Counted from the stretch's first letter, positions 54,854-63,674 are shown. The stretch is DNA of 64,000 bases from Betaproteobacteria bacterium HGW-Betaproteobacteria-11 (GCA_002842395.1 PHCV01000001.1:124001-188000); one strand, 5' to 3'. The notes: generated by a model not told the origin, from the letters alone. Translations and numbers: made by a program.

Positions 54854-55510
54854 ATGCAACTTGAATTCAATGCAACCAAGCGCGATGAACAGGGCACCGG
54901 AGCGAGCCGCCGCCTGCGTCGCACGAACCGGGTCCCGGCCATCGTTTATGGCGGCGAAGGCCGGCCGCAACAAATCAGCATCGACCACAACGAACTGTTC
55001 CAGTTGATGCGCAAGGAGGCGTTCTATTCCTCCGTGCTGACCGCCAACATCGATGGCGCCAAGGAAACCTGCGTTCTGCGCGATGTGCAGCGCCATCCTT
55101 ACCGCCTGCAGATTCTGCACGCCGACTTCCAGCGCGTCGATGCCATGCACAAGCTGCACCAGAAGGTGCCGCTGCACTTCATCAATGCCGACATCGCCCC
55201 GGCCGTGAAACTCGGCGGCGGCATCGTCCAGCACGTGCTGACCGAACTCGAAGTACGCTGCCTGCCCAAGGATCTGCCCGCTTCGCTCGAAGTCGATCTG
55301 AAGGATCTGGTGGCCGGCCATTCACTGCACGTTTCCCATATCCCGTTGCCGGCCGGCGTCGAAGTCGTCCTGCACAAGGGCGAGAACCCCGTGGTGGCGA
55401 CCATCCTGGCCGTGCGTGGCGCGGTCGAGGAAGAGCCGGCTCCGACGCCGGTTGCTCCGGTGGCCGAGAAAAAGGCCGAGAAGAAGTCCGAGAAGACCGA
55501 CAAGCGCTGA
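54854..55510 (+). CDS. rplY: 50S ribosomal protein L25/general stress protein Ctc
   Basis: Binds 5S rRNA in the ribosome. 218 residues from the ATG at 54854, with ACAGGAGT upstream. The L25 domain is FNATKRDEQGTGASRRLR, VPAIVYGG, QRHPYRLQILHADFQRVD, then the Ctc-type C-terminal beta domain PLHFINADIAPAVKLGGGIVQ. The end is a low-complexity basic and acidic tail (EKKAEKKSEKTDKR). Two-domain forms like this are the rule in betaproteobacteria. Confidence 0.96.
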   Translation: MQLEFNATKRDEQGTGASRRLRRTNRVPAIVYGGEGRPQQISIDHNELFQLMRKEAFYSSVLTANIDGAKETCVLRDVQRHPYRLQILHADFQRVDAMHKLHQKVPLHFINADIAPAVKLGGGIVQHVLTELEVRCLPKDLPASLEVDLKDLVAGHSLHVSHIPLPAGVEVVLHKGENPVVATILAVRGAVEEEPAPTPVAPVAEKKAEKKSEKTDKR

Positions 55511-55519
55511 TTTTTCGCC

Positions 55520-56143
55520 ATGCAGGCTGTCCTGCGCTTGATCGTCGGCCTCGGCAACCCCGGCGCCGAGCATGCCAAAACCCGGCACAACGCCGGGTTT
55601 TGGTTTTGTGAGCGGCTGGCCGCCGAGTTGGGGGTCAACCTCGCCCGCGAGTCGCGCTTTCACGGCCTGGCCGGTGCTTCGCGGGCGGGCGCGGGCCTCT
55701 GGCTGCTGTTGCCGCAAACCTTCATGAATCGTTCCGGCCAGGCGGTGCGCGCGCTGGCCCAGTTCCATCGCATCGCGCCGGAAGAAATGCTGGTGGTGCA
55801 TGACGAACTCGACCTGCCGCCGGGCCAGATGCGGCTCAAGTTCGGCGGCGGCCTCGGCGGCCACAACGGCCTCAAGGACATCACGGCGCATCTGGGCACC
55901 CAGGACTACTGGCGGCTGCGCATCGGCATCGGTCATCCGGGCGACCGCAACGCCGTCGTCGATTACGTCCTCAAACCGCCGCGCCGCGAGGAACAGGACG
56001 ACATCGACGGCGCGCTCGAGCGCGCCCTCGCGGCCTGGCCGTTGCTGGCGCGCGGCGATGTTGCCGCCGCCACGCAGCGCATCAATTCCAATCCTTCGTC
56101 GGCCAAGGCCGCAGCACCCACCCTGAAGAAAGACCTGCCATGA
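55520..56143 (+). CDS. pth: Peptidyl-tRNA hydrolase
   Basis: Releases tRNA from dropped peptidyl-tRNA. 207 residues: [23 protein letters not shown] includes the catalytic His (H23), [45 protein letters not shown] with the Asp-His pair. The C-terminus is slightly longer than in E. coli. The TGA overlaps the ychF ATG by four bases. Confidence 0.96.
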   Translation: MQAVLRLIVGLGNPGAEHAKTRHNAGFWFCERLAAELGVNLARESRFHGLAGASRAGAGLWLLLPQTFMNRSGQAVRALAQFHRIAPEEMLVVHDELDLPPGQMRLKFGGGLGGHNGLKDITAHLGTQDYWRLRIGIGHPGDRNAVVDYVLKPPRREEQDDIDGALERALAAWPLLARGDVAAATQRINSNPSSAKAAAPTLKKDLP

Positions 56144-57231
56144 GCCTCAAATGCGGTATCGTCGGCCTGCCCAACGTCGGCAAGTCCACCCTGTTCAACG
56201 CCCTGACCAAGTCGGGCATCGCGGCCGAGAACTACCCCTTCTGCACCATCGAACCCAATGTCGGCATCGTCGAAGTGCCCGATTCGCGGCTCGACGCGCT
56301 GGCGAAAATCGTCAACCCGCAGAAGATCCAGCACGCCATCGTCGAATTCGTCGATATCGCCGGGCTGGTTGCCGGCGCCAGCAAGGGCGAGGGCCTGGGC
56401 AACCAGTTCCTCGCCAACATCCGCGAAACCGATGCCGTCGTTCACGTCGTGCGCTGTTTTGCCGATGACAATGTCGTGCATGTGACGGGCAAGGTCGATC
56501 CGCTGTCCGACATCGAAGTGATCGATACCGAGCTCGCGCTGGCCGATCTCGCCACCGCCGAAAAGGCGCTGGCGCGCGCGAAAAAGCCCGCGGCAGCGGG
56601 CGACAAGGAGGCCCGGATACTCTGCGCCGTGCTGGAAAAGTGCGTGGCCCAGCTCGACCAGGCGCGCCCGCTGCGCGCCCTCGATCTCTCCAGGGAAGAA
56701 CGGGCCTTGCTCAAGCCCCTGTTCCTGATCACCGCCAAGCCGGTGCTGTATGTCGCCAACGTCAAGGAAGGCGGCTTCGACCACAACCCGCATCTGGACG
56801 CGGTGCGTGCCCGTGCGGCCAGCGAAAAGGCCGACGTGGTGGCGATCTGCGCGGCGATGGAGGCCGAGATCGCCGAGCTCGAGGACGAGGAAAAGCAGAT
56901 GTTCCTCGCCGACATGGGACTCGATGAACCGGGCCTCAACCGCCTGATTCGCGCCGCCTATCATCTGCTCGGCCTGCAAACCTATTTCACCGCCGGAGTG
57001 AAGGAAGTCCGCGCCTGGACCATCCACAAGGGCGATACCGCGCCCCAGGCCGCCGGCGTCATCCACACCGACTTCGAGCGCGGCTTCATCCGCGCGCAGA
57101 CCATCGGCTTCGAGGATTTCATCGCCTGCAAGGGCGAGCAGGGGGCCAAGGAAGCCGGCAAGATGCGCGCCGAAGGCAAGGAGTATGTGGTCAAGGACGG
57201 CGACGTGCTGAACTTCCTGTTCAACGTCTGA
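56140..57231 (+). CDS. ychF: Redox-regulated ATPase YchF (Obg family)
   Basis: Translation-associated P-loop ATPase of 363 residues. G1 GLPNVGKST near residue 8, G3 [19 protein letters not shown], and the place of G4 carries the altered NVKE type that favours ATP. The middle has a coiled-coil arm, and the C-terminal TGS domain reads [29 protein letters not shown]. It follows pth directly (ATGA), as in most proteobacteria. Confidence 0.97.
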   Translation: MSLKCGIVGLPNVGKSTLFNALTKSGIAAENYPFCTIEPNVGIVEVPDSRLDALAKIVNPQKIQHAIVEFVDIAGLVAGASKGEGLGNQFLANIRETDAVVHVVRCFADDNVVHVTGKVDPLSDIEVIDTELALADLATAEKALARAKKPAAAGDKEARILCAVLEKCVAQLDQARPLRALDLSREERALLKPLFLITAKPVLYVANVKEGGFDHNPHLDAVRARAASEKADVVAICAAMEAEIAELEDEEKQMFLADMGLDEPGLNRLIRAAYHLLGLQTYFTAGVKEVRAWTIHKGDTAPQAAGVIHTDFERGFIRAQTIGFEDFIACKGEQGAKEAGKMRAEGKEYVVKDGDVLNFLFNV

Positions 57232-57245
57232 CCTTGCCCCGTTCG

Positions 57246-57299
57246 CAAAGTCGGCGCTTGCCTGCCCGCGAAGCGGAATCCCAGGCAGACAGAGTCCGA
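57246..57299. repeat. Composite repeat: variant of the 25-nt element (copy 14) joined to nested-hairpin element copy C
   Basis: Begins CAAAGTCGGCGCT as in the 25-nt element, but continues with TGCC in place of GGC and then the whole hairpin element (57251-57299 equals 52030-52078 base for base). It lies in the convergent gap between ychF and the thioredoxin-like gene. It shows that both repeat types share a 5' end. Confidence 0.85.
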
Positions 57300-57326
57300 G
57301 ACGCCGGCGCCGCGGGTAGTTTGTCT

Positions 57327-57704
57327 TCAGCCGCGCGGTGCGGCCGGCTGCTCCTCGGCGATTTCCTTGCGCACGGTGTCCATGTCCAGCGCCAGCGCCT
57401 GGTCGAGCAGGTGGTGGAAGGCATCGGCAGGCGGCGCGCCGGCCTCGGAAAAGATCACGATCTGGTCGCGGAAGATCATCAGCGTCGGGATCGAACGGAT
57501 GTTGAAGGCGGCGGCGATGTTTGGCTGTTCCTCGGTATTGACCTTGGCGAAGACGAAGTCAGTGTGCTTTTCGCTGGCCGCCTCGAAACTGGGCGCGAAG
57601 CCGCGGCAGGGAGCGCACCAGGGCGCCCAGAAGTCGATGATGACGTTCGGGTTTTCGTTGATGGTGGTCTCGAAGTTTTCGGCGGTGAGTTCCAGCGTGG
57701 CCAT
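57327..57704 (-). CDS. Thioredoxin-fold protein
   Basis: 125 residues, cytoplasmic (no signal). Active site DFWAPWCAPCRGF with WCAPC rather than WCGPC near residues 28-34, and the cis-Pro in IRSIPTLMIFRDQ. After the fold, an extra helical tail of about 30 residues with Glu, Pro and Ala. An Ala instead of Gly between the cysteines shifts the redox potential; the substrate is unknown. Divergent from gluQ with a 72-base gap. Confidence 0.88.
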   Translation of the reverse strand: MATLELTAENFETTINENPNVIIDFWAPWCAPCRGFAPSFEAASEKHTDFVFAKVNTEEQPNIAAAFNIRSIPTLMIFRDQIVIFSEAGAPPADAFHHLLDQALALDMDTVRKEIAEEQPAAPRG

Positions 57705-57776
57705 GGGCGGCTCCGGTAAGCGGGGGCGCCCATGCTATCGTTTCGCGCTGGCCCGCGCCACTTTTTTCGATTGCCA

Positions 57777-58727
57777 ATGACAAAAGCATCTTCCCTGTAT
57801 CGTGGCCGCTTCGCACCGTCGCCGAGCGGGCCGCTGCATTTCGGTTCGCTGGTCGCGGCGCTCGGTTCGTTGCTCGAGGCGCGCAGCCAGGGCGGGGAAT
57901 GGCTGTTGCGCATGGAAGATGTCGATGCGCCGCGCTGTTCGCAGGCGGCAGCGGACTCGATCCTGCACACGCTCGAGTCTTTCGGCTTCGCCTGGGATGG
58001 TGAGATGGTCTGGCAGAGCCGGCGGCAGGCGGCCTATGCCGAAGCACTGGAGCAGCTGACGCAGGCCGGGCGGATTTTCCCCTGCGCCTGCACCCGCCGC
58101 GAGCTGGCCGATTCGTTGCTGGCCGCGGACGGTGCGGTGCTTTATCCCGGCACCTGTCGCAACGGTTTGCCCGCCGGCCGGCCGGTGCGGGCCTGGCGCG
58201 TGCGGGTCGATGCGACGCGGATCGCGTTCGATGACGCCGTGCAGGGGAGCCTGACCTGCGACTTGTCACGGCAGGTGGGGGATTTCATCGTGCGCCGCGC
58301 CGATGGCCTGTTCGCTTACCAGCTGGCGGTGGTGGTCGATGACGCGGCGGCTGGCATCACGCACGTGGTGCGCGGCGCCGACCTGCTGGCCTCGACGCCA
58401 CGGCAGATTTTCCTGCAACGTTGCCTCGGCCTGCCGACACCCGTCCATGCGCATCTGCCCGTGGCGGTCGATGCCGCCGGCGAGAAACTTTCCAAGCAGA
58501 CGCAGGCCCAGCCGCTCGACCCGGCCCGGCCGGGACCGGCACTGTGGGCGGCACTGCAATTCCTCGGCCAGGCGCCGCCGCCGCAATTGCGCGCGGCCAG
58601 TCGGGATGAGCTGTGGGCCTGGGCACTGGATCACTGGCAACTGGCGCGGGTGCCGCGGCAGCCGGCCACGCCGATGACGAATCAATTATTGGTGAGAAGT
58701 GAGCCTGCTGGTGACCGGCTCGAATGA
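57777..58727 (+). CDS. gluQ: Glutamyl-Q tRNA(Asp) synthetase
   Basis: Attaches glutamate to queuosine in tRNA-Asp. 316 residues from the ATG at 57777: YRGRFAPSPSGPLHFGSLVAALG carries the HIGH-like motif, MEDVDAPRCSQ, then the zinc-binding Cys cluster (FPCACTRREL and GTCRNGLP), RRADGLFAYQLAVVVDDAAAGITHVVRGADLL, and the KLSKQT motif. There is no anticodon-binding domain, as expected for GluQ-RS. The end overlaps the CoA-binding gene by 29 bases. Confidence 0.93.
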   Translation: MTKASSLYRGRFAPSPSGPLHFGSLVAALGSLLEARSQGGEWLLRMEDVDAPRCSQAAADSILHTLESFGFAWDGEMVWQSRRQAAYAEALEQLTQAGRIFPCACTRRELADSLLAADGAVLYPGTCRNGLPAGRPVRAWRVRVDATRIAFDDAVQGSLTCDLSRQVGDFIVRRADGLFAYQLAVVVDDAAAGITHVVRGADLLASTPRQIFLQRCLGLPTPVHAHLPVAVDAAGEKLSKQTQAQPLDPARPGPALWAALQFLGQAPPPQLRAASRDELWAWALDHWQLARVPRQPATPMTNQLLVRSEPAGDRLE

Positions 58728-59148
58728 AATCCTTCACCTGCTGGCGACCACCCGGGTGATTGCCGTGGTCGGCCTTTCGCCCGATCCGGCGCGGGCCAGT
58801 CAGCGGGTCGCGCGCTACATGCAGGCGCAGGGTTATCGCATCGTGCCGGTCAATCCGGCCGCCGGTGAAATCTTGGGTGAGCGCTGCTATCCGGATCTGG
58901 CCAGCATCCCGCATCCCGTGGATATGGTCGATGTGTTTCGCCGTGCCGATCGGGTGCTGCCGATTGCGCAGCAGGCGATCGCCATCGGCGCCCGCTGCCT
59001 CTGGCTGCAACTGGGGGTGGTCAATGACGAAGCGATACGGCAGGCCGCTGCCGCCGGGCTTGCCGTGGTGGTTGATCGCTGCCTGATGGTCGAGCATGCG
59101 AAACATGCCGCGGCGCTGGCTTCAGCGCCCGGCCACGCTGCCCCATAA
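58699..59148 (+). CDS. CoA-binding (Rossmann) domain protein
   Basis: 149 residues, starting at a GTG at 58699 within the end of gluQ. The N-terminal Rossmann fold with IAVVGLSPDPARASQRVARYMQAQG and IVPVNPAAGEILGERCYPDLASIPHPVDMVDVF is the CoA_binding_2 (YccU) family; the Cys in VVDRCLMVEHAKH near the end is conserved. YccU-type proteins bind CoA without known activity. Its 3' end overlaps the convergent queE by 27 bases. Confidence 0.88.
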   Translation: MSLLVTGSNEILHLLATTRVIAVVGLSPDPARASQRVARYMQAQGYRIVPVNPAAGEILGERCYPDLASIPHPVDMVDVFRRADRVLPIAQQAIAIGARCLWLQLGVVNDEAIRQAAAAGLAVVVDRCLMVEHAKHAAALASAPGHAAP

Positions 59149-59766
59149 CACCTTGTGCAGTTGCAACTGGAAGCGCACCGGCAGGCGGTCGTCGAGAATC
59201 CATTGTGCCAGTTCGGCCGGATCGAGTTCGCCGGCAACCGGTGAAAACAGGATCGGGCAGGCTTCGAAAAGTCGGCGCTGGCGACACGCCGCGACGGCCC
59301 AGTCGTAATCCGCGCGCGAGGCGAGGACGAACTTCACTTCGTCTTGTGGCGTCAGCCGTTCGAGATTTTCCCAGCGGTTCTGCGCCGCCTCGCCCGAGCC
59401 GGGGGCCTTCACATCGACGATCCGCGCCACGCGCGGGTCGACCGCGTCGATGGTCAGCGCGCCGCTGGTTTCGAGCGAGACGGCATAGCCCGCGTCGCAC
59501 AGTTTGGTGAGCAGCGGCAGGCAGTTCTTCTGCGCCAGCGGCTCGCCACCGGTGACGCAGACCGTGGCGCATTCGAAAGCGGCGACCTGATCGAGAATGG
59601 CTTCGAGGCCGAGCATCTCGCCGCCGCTGAAGGCATAGCTCGTGTCGCACCAGCGGCAACGCAGGGGGCAGCCGGTGAGGCGGACGAAGACCGTGGGCAG
59701 GCCGACGCGACTCGATTCGCCCTGAATCGAATGGAAGATTTCGCTGATGCGCAGGCTGGCATCCAT
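59122..59766 (-). CDS. queE: 7-carboxy-7-deazaguanine synthase
   Basis: Radical-SAM enzyme of queuosine/7-deazaguanine synthesis. 214 residues from the ATG at 59766 (MDASLRISEIFHSIQGESSRVG), preferred over a start at 59793 that would lie in the end of cpoB. The cluster motif is CPLRCRWCDTSYAFSG (C-x3-C-x2-C), then VCVTGGEPLAQ and LETSGALTIDAVDPRVARIVDVKAPGSGEA. The dispersed element is in frame near residue 165 ([13 protein letters not shown]). It fits with gluQ nearby, both in queuosine metabolism. Confidence 0.93.
   Translation of the reverse strand: MDASLRISEIFHSIQGESSRVGLPTVFVRLTGCPLRCRWCDTSYAFSGGEMLGLEAILDQVAAFECATVCVTGGEPLAQKNCLPLLTKLCDAGYAVSLETSGALTIDAVDPRVARIVDVKAPGSGEAAQNRWENLERLTPQDEVKFVLASRADYDWAVAACRQRRLFEACPILFSPVAGELDPAELAQWILDDRLPVRFQLQLHKVLWGSVAGR
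59267..59291 (+). repeat. Dispersed 25-nt element, copy 12 (inside queE)
   Basis: AAAAGTCGGCGCTGGC, GAC, ACGCCG. The coding complement reads Arg-Gln-Arg-Arg-Leu-Phe. Confidence 0.85.
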
Positions 59767-59792
59767 TGCCAGGACGGGCGAAGCGCCCCGCA

Positions 59793-60554
59793 CTATTTTT
59801 TCTTCAGTCGCGCGCGGGCCCGCTTGCCGGCGTCACTGGCCGGATACCTGGCGGCCAGTTGTTCGAGCGTGGCGCGGGCGCGCTTGACCTCTTTCAGGGC
59901 TTCGAGACTGGCGATCTCGGCCTCGAGTGCGTTGGGCGCGCGTTCATCGTTGGGCCAGGTGGCGGCGAAATGGGCGAACAGCTCGACGGCTTTGGCGTGG
60001 TTGCGGGCCTGGGCCTGGGCATAGCCGCCCCAGTAGTAGGCCGCGGGCAGCAGGTTGCTCTTCGGCCAGGTGCCGATGAAGCTGGCAAAGCCGGCGGCGG
60101 CTTCCTTGAACTTGCCGGCCTTGAGCTGGTCGAGCGCGGCTTCGTAGCGGGCGGTCTCGGCGGCCGGATCGGCTGCCGGCGAAGCCCCGGCCGCCGTTGC
60201 TGCTGAAGCATCGGCGGGGGTGTCGGCGGCGCCCGGTTGCTCGAACTTGCGCAGCCGGTTGTCGAGGTCGAGGTAAAAATCCTTTTGCCGTTTTTGCGTG
60301 GTTTCCAGTTCATTGCGGATCACCTCGATATCGCCGCGCAGCCTGGCGATGTCGGCCCGGAGGGCCTCGGCCTGGTTGGCGAAATCGAGCTGGTTGCGAC
60401 TGACGGTTTCCGCGCGCTGGGTGAGTTCGGTTACCTCGGTGCGCAGCTGCTCGATGCGTTTGCGCGCTTCGTCGTCGTCGAACAGGCCGGCCCGTGCCGG
60501 CGCCGCCAGCAGGCAGGCGAGCAGGCACAGGGAGGGCAGCAGGCGTTGCCGCAT
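59793..60554 (-). CDS. cpoB: Tol-Pal system protein CpoB (YbgF)
   Basis: Periplasmic coordinator of peptidoglycan synthesis and outer-membrane constriction. 253 residues from the ATG at 60554: signal peptide (about 1-22), a trimeric coiled coil (ARKRIEQLRTEVTELTQRAET to LETTQKRQKDFYLDLDNRLR), an Ala/Pro linker, and three C-terminal TPRs (RYEAALDQLKAGKFKEAAAG, AYYWGGYAQAQARNHAKAVE, ARATLEQLAARYPASDAGKR). Its ATG overlaps the pal stop by one base; it is the last gene of the tol-pal operon. Confidence 0.94.
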   Translation of the reverse strand: MRQRLLPSLCLLACLLAAPARAGLFDDDEARKRIEQLRTEVTELTQRAETVSRNQLDFANQAEALRADIARLRGDIEVIRNELETTQKRQKDFYLDLDNRLRKFEQPGAADTPADASAATAAGASPAADPAAETARYEAALDQLKAGKFKEAAAGFASFIGTWPKSNLLPAAYYWGGYAQAQARNHAKAVELFAHFAATWPNDERAPNALEAEIASLEALKEVKRARATLEQLAARYPASDAGKRARARLKKK

Positions 60555-61102
60555 CAGTATTCGCCCGAGTAGAGCATGTCGCCGCGCCGGTTCTGCGCCC
60601 AGCATTCTTCAGTCGATTCGGTGCACACCGGTTTTTCCTTGCCGAGACTGACGGCTTCGAGCTGGTCTTCGCGGGCGCCGAGCAGGAGCAGGGCTTTCTT
60701 CACCGCCTCGGCGCGCTTTTGTCCCAGCGCCAGGTTGTATTCGCGGCTGCCGCGTTCGTCGGCGTTGCCCTGGATCAGCATCTTCATCGTCGGGTTGGCG
60801 ACGAGGAACTTGCCGTGGCTGGCGAGCAGGCTCTGGAACTCGTCCTTGACGATGAAGCTATCGTAGTCGAAATAGATGCTGCGTTTGGAGAGCGGGCTGC
60901 GCGGGTCTTTCAGCGCCGCCGGGCTCATCGGGTCGAAGGCGCCGACGTTGTTCCCGCCGACCGGGGCGACGGTCGCCGGGTTGCGCGACTCGACGCCGGC
61001 CGGATTTTGTTCCGGCGCTGGCGGCTGCGAGCCGCAGGCGGTAAGAAAAACGGCCAGTGAAATCAGGGCGGCTTTGGCCGCGGAGGAAAGCGGGGTGGAC
61101 AT
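60554..61102 (-). CDS. pal: Peptidoglycan-associated lipoprotein Pal
   Basis: Outer-membrane lipoprotein that binds peptidoglycan and TolB. 182 residues: lipobox LTAC (Cys near residue 23), an Ala/Pro-rich linker, and an OmpA-type domain SIYFDYDSFIVKDEF, IQGNADERGSREYNLALGQKRAEAV with the DAP-binding Asp and Arg. Followed by cpoB with a one-base overlap; a 49-base gap separates it from tolB. Confidence 0.96.
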   Translation of the reverse strand: MSTPLSSAAKAALISLAVFLTACGSQPPAPEQNPAGVESRNPATVAPVGGNNVGAFDPMSPAALKDPRSPLSKRSIYFDYDSFIVKDEFQSLLASHGKFLVANPTMKMLIQGNADERGSREYNLALGQKRAEAVKKALLLLGAREDQLEAVSLGKEKPVCTESTEECWAQNRRGDMLYSGEY

Positions 61103-61151
61103 GGCGGTGATTCCTTTTGTTGAGGGTGGGGGGGGAGTTCAGTCAAGGCAT

Positions 61152-62426
61152 TCAGTTGACCAGCGGGCCCCAGGCAGGTTCCCGCACATCGGCGGCCTGC
61201 ACGGAGAGTTTCTGCTTGACCCGGCCATCGCTGGAGACGGCGGCCAGCACGCCGCGGCCGTTGATTTCGGTGGCATACAGGATCATCCGCCCGTTGGGCG
61301 CAAAGCTGGGCGATTCGTCCTTCGCCGAGTCGGTGAGAATCTGGCTCTGTTTGGTGGCCAGATCCATCAGCGTCAGCTGGAAGCGGCCATTGTTGCGGCT
61401 GATGTAGGCCAGGCTCTTGCCGTCCGGCGCGGGGCGCGGGGTGACGTTGTAGCTGCCTTCGAAGGTGATCCGTTCGGCCGCGCCGCCGCTGGCGGGAATC
61501 CGGTAGATCTGCGGGCTGCCGCCACGGTCGGACGTGAAATAGATGTACTGGCCGTCGGGTGAGAAACGCGGCTCGGTGTCGATCCCGCTCGAGCTTGCCA
61601 GCCGCATCGCACCGCTGCCGTCGGCGCCAATCAGGTAGAGCTGCGAACTGCCGTCCTTGGTCAGCACCAGGGCCAGCCGCTTGCCGTCGGGCGACCAGGC
61701 CGGCGCGGAGTTGGAGCCCTTGAAGTTGGCGGCGACATGACGCCGGCCGCTGGCCAGATCGTGCACATAGACCACCGGCTTCTTGGCTTCGAACGAGACG
61801 TAGGCCAGTTTGCCGCCGTCGGGCGACCAGACCGGCGAGATGATCGGCTCGCGCGAAGCCAGCGCGGCCTGCGGATTGCCGCCGTCGGCATCGGCGATCT
61901 GCAATTCGTAGCGGCCGGTGCTTTTCACCACGTAGGCGATGCGGGTCGAGAACACGCCGCGCTCGCCGGTGAGCTTTTCGTAGATGAAATCGGCGATGCG
62001 GTGCGCCGTGGTGCGAATCTGCGCGCCGGTGTGGATATAGGCCTGCACCCCGAGTTCCGCCTGCTTGGGCACATCGGCCAGGCGGACGCGGGTCTCCAGG
62101 CGGCCATCGGCGGCGGTGGCGATGCTGCCCGTGGTCAGCGCATCGGCGCCGCGTTGTTTCAACTCGGCAAAGGGCGGCGCGGCGTCGAAGGCCAGCGGGG
62201 CGCCGGCATCGACCAGGCGGAACAGGCCGCTGCGGTCGAGGTCGGCGCGGATCACCGAGGTCAGCGCCTGGGCCACGATGCGCTCGCCGGCGAAGTCGGC
62301 CACCGCCAGCGGCAGGCGATTGGCGCCGGCGCCGGTGATCTCGATACTGAGCTGGGCGTGGGCGCCGGTCGCGGCGAGGCCCAGGACGGTCAGGCAGGAA
62401 AACAGGAAGTGGCGGTAGGGTGTCAT
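61152..62426 (-). CDS. tolB: Tol-Pal system protein TolB
   Basis: Periplasmic beta-propeller. 424 residues with a signal peptide (about 1-24, cleavage after AHA). The N-terminal alpha/beta domain contains IRADLDRSGLFRLVDA, and the six propeller blades show repeats of WSPDGGKLAYVSFE, WSPDGKRLALVLT, FSPDGQYIYFTSDRGG and APDGKSLAYISRNNG. All blades are regular. It lies between tolA (23-base gap) and pal. Confidence 0.96.
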   Translation of the reverse strand: MTPYRHFLFSCLTVLGLAATGAHAQLSIEITGAGANRLPLAVADFAGERIVAQALTSVIRADLDRSGLFRLVDAGAPLAFDAAPPFAELKQRGADALTTGSIATAADGRLETRVRLADVPKQAELGVQAYIHTGAQIRTTAHRIADFIYEKLTGERGVFSTRIAYVVKSTGRYELQIADADGGNPQAALASREPIISPVWSPDGGKLAYVSFEAKKPVVYVHDLASGRRHVAANFKGSNSAPAWSPDGKRLALVLTKDGSSQLYLIGADGSGAMRLASSSGIDTEPRFSPDGQYIYFTSDRGGSPQIYRIPASGGAAERITFEGSYNVTPRPAPDGKSLAYISRNNGRFQLTLMDLATKQSQILTDSAKDESPSFAPNGRMILYATEINGRGVLAAVSSDGRVKQKLSVQAADVREPAWGPLVN

Positions 62427-62449
62427 GGCGGGATTATAGGATCATGGAG

Positions 62450-63178
62450 TCAGTCTTCGAGGGGGCGGAACTTGAGTTCGAGGTCGCGGCTGAACAGGTC
62501 GCCCTGCTCGGGCTTGGGCAAGGGGCTGGATTTGCGGATGGCGCGTTCGATTGCCGTGTCCAGCGCGGCATGGCCCGAGGTGTGCTTGAGCCGGACGTTG
62601 AGGATCTCGCCGCTGGGCAACTGGGTGACGGCGAACACGGCCTCGGGATTGCCGGGAACGCCGGGCGGGACGACCAGGTTGCCGCGAATCTTGCCGCGGA
62701 TTTTTGCGATGTAGTCGGCGGTGGCCCTGGCGCGGGCGGCGGCCTCGCGGCTGGCGATTTCCTTGTCCAGCGCGGCGGAGGTGGCATCGCTTTGCTTGCG
62801 CTGGATCAGGCGCTGGGTTTCCTGCTTGAGCTGGTCGAGAAAGGCATCGAGCCGCGGCTTGGGCTCGGCTTTCGGCGGTGGCTCGGTTTTGACGGCGATG
62901 TCGGCCTTGGGCGGTACGGGCTTGGATTCCGGCTTGGGTTCCGGCCTGGGTTCGGGGCGAGGTTCGGGCGGCGGCGTAAAAGTCGGCGCTGGTGGCACGG
63001 CGGCGGGCAGCGGCACGGCGCGCACCAGCTCGACCTCGACCACCCCGGGCGCCTGCGTCTGCCACTGCACGCCGTAGAACAGCAGGGCGGCGAGAAAGAG
63101 GTGCACGGCCAGCGCCAGCACCAGCGCGAGGCGTTTGCCGGCCGGGTTTTCGCGATGCTGGAAGACGCTGGCGTTCAC
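62450..63178 (-). CDS. tolA: Tol-Pal system protein TolA
   Basis: Inner-membrane linker. 242 residues: helix at 17-36, then a Pro/Lys/Glu spacer (about 60-110), a helical domain II (RLDAFLDQLKQETQRLIQRKQ) much shorter than in E. coli, and domain III with VVPPGVPGNPEAVFAVTQLPSG, IERAIRKSSPLP. The dispersed element is in frame at residues 62-67 (PPAPTF) at the start of the spacer. The start directly follows the tolR stop. Confidence 0.92.
   Translation of the reverse strand: MNASVFQHRENPAGKRLALVLALAVHLFLAALLFYGVQWQTQAPGVVEVELVRAVPLPAAVPPAPTFTPPPEPRPEPRPEPKPESKPVPPKADIAVKTEPPPKAEPKPRLDAFLDQLKQETQRLIQRKQSDATSAALDKEIASREAAARARATADYIAKIRGKIRGNLVVPPGVPGNPEAVFAVTQLPSGEILNVRLKHTSGHAALDTAIERAIRKSSPLPKPEQGDLFSRDLELKFRPLED
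62978..63002 (+). repeat. Dispersed 25-nt element, copy 13 (inside tolA spacer)
   Basis: AAAAGTCGGCGCTGGT, GGC, ACGGCG; one change in block one. The coding complement reads Pro-Pro-Ala-Pro-Thr-Phe. Confidence 0.85.
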
Positions 63179-63595
63179 TTACTTTCCGGGTTGCACCAGG
63201 AGGCCGATTTTCGCCACCTGCTGGCGTTGCAGTTCGTCCATCACGGCCAGCACGGCCTCGTAGCGGACGTTCTTGTCGCCGGCGATCAGCACCGCCTGCT
63301 GCGGATTTTTCGCCTGGGCCTGCTTGATGCGGGCGGCCAGGTCGGCGCGGCTGAGCGGCTGTTCGGCGGCTTGCGGGCCGCTCGCGGCGCGGTCGCGCAA
63401 GGCGAGCGAGGCATCGGCGCGAACGATCACTTCCAGCGGCGCCACGGCCGGTTGCGAGGTCTTGCCGACGCTTGGCAGATCGACGCTGGCGGTCTGCACC
63501 AGCGGCGCGGTGACCATGAAGATGACCAGCAGTACCAGCATCACGTCGATGTAGGGCACGACGTTGATCTGGTTCATGAGCCGTCTTTGCTTCAT
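63179..63595 (-). CDS. tolR: Tol-Pal system protein TolR
   Basis: ExbD/TolR-type membrane protein, 138 residues. The single helix with the channel Asp is INVVPYIDVMLVLLVIFMVTAP near residues 10-31; the periplasmic domain includes VDLPSVGKTSQPAVAPLEVIVRADASLAL, and the end LNNQQVAKIGLLVQPGK-type strand (here ELQRQQVAKIGLLVQPGK). The start codon lies at the top of a perfect 21-bp hairpin (see 63574-63628). The expected partner tolQ is not upstream in the window; a glycosyltransferase end occupies that place. Confidence 0.93.
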   Translation of the reverse strand: MKQRRLMNQINVVPYIDVMLVLLVIFMVTAPLVQTASVDLPSVGKTSQPAVAPLEVIVRADASLALRDRAASGPQAAEQPLSRADLAARIKQAQAKNPQQAVLIAGDKNVRYEAVLAVMDELQRQQVAKIGLLVQPGK

Positions 63596-63628
63596 GGGCT
63601 GCTCCCCTGAAGCAAAGACGGCTCATGA
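63574..63628 (-). promoter_or_regulatory. Perfect 21-bp inverted repeat over the tolR start
   Basis: The first codons of tolR (63574-63594) recur exactly, inverted, at 63608-63628 with a 13-base loop. In the tolR mRNA the loop would hold GGGGAG (ribosome site) and the A of AUG, and the stem would hold the rest of the start. Either a strong translational hairpin or a fold-back duplication. Confidence 0.75.
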
Positions 63629-63639
63629 GTCCTGGTGTG

Positions 63640-63674
63640 AAATCCCCCCGGCTCCATTTTCAAAAAAGGGGGTG
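63640..63674. repeat. Intergenic CCCCCC / GGGGG repeat fragment
   Basis: AAATCCCCCCGGCTCCATTT followed by TCAAAAAAGGGGGTGA: a C-run and a G-run complement around a Pyr/A-rich centre. It matches in style the AAATCCCCC...GGGGGTGA miniature repeats scattered in proteobacterial genomes. It lies between the glycosyltransferase stop and the tolR region. Confidence 0.5.
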
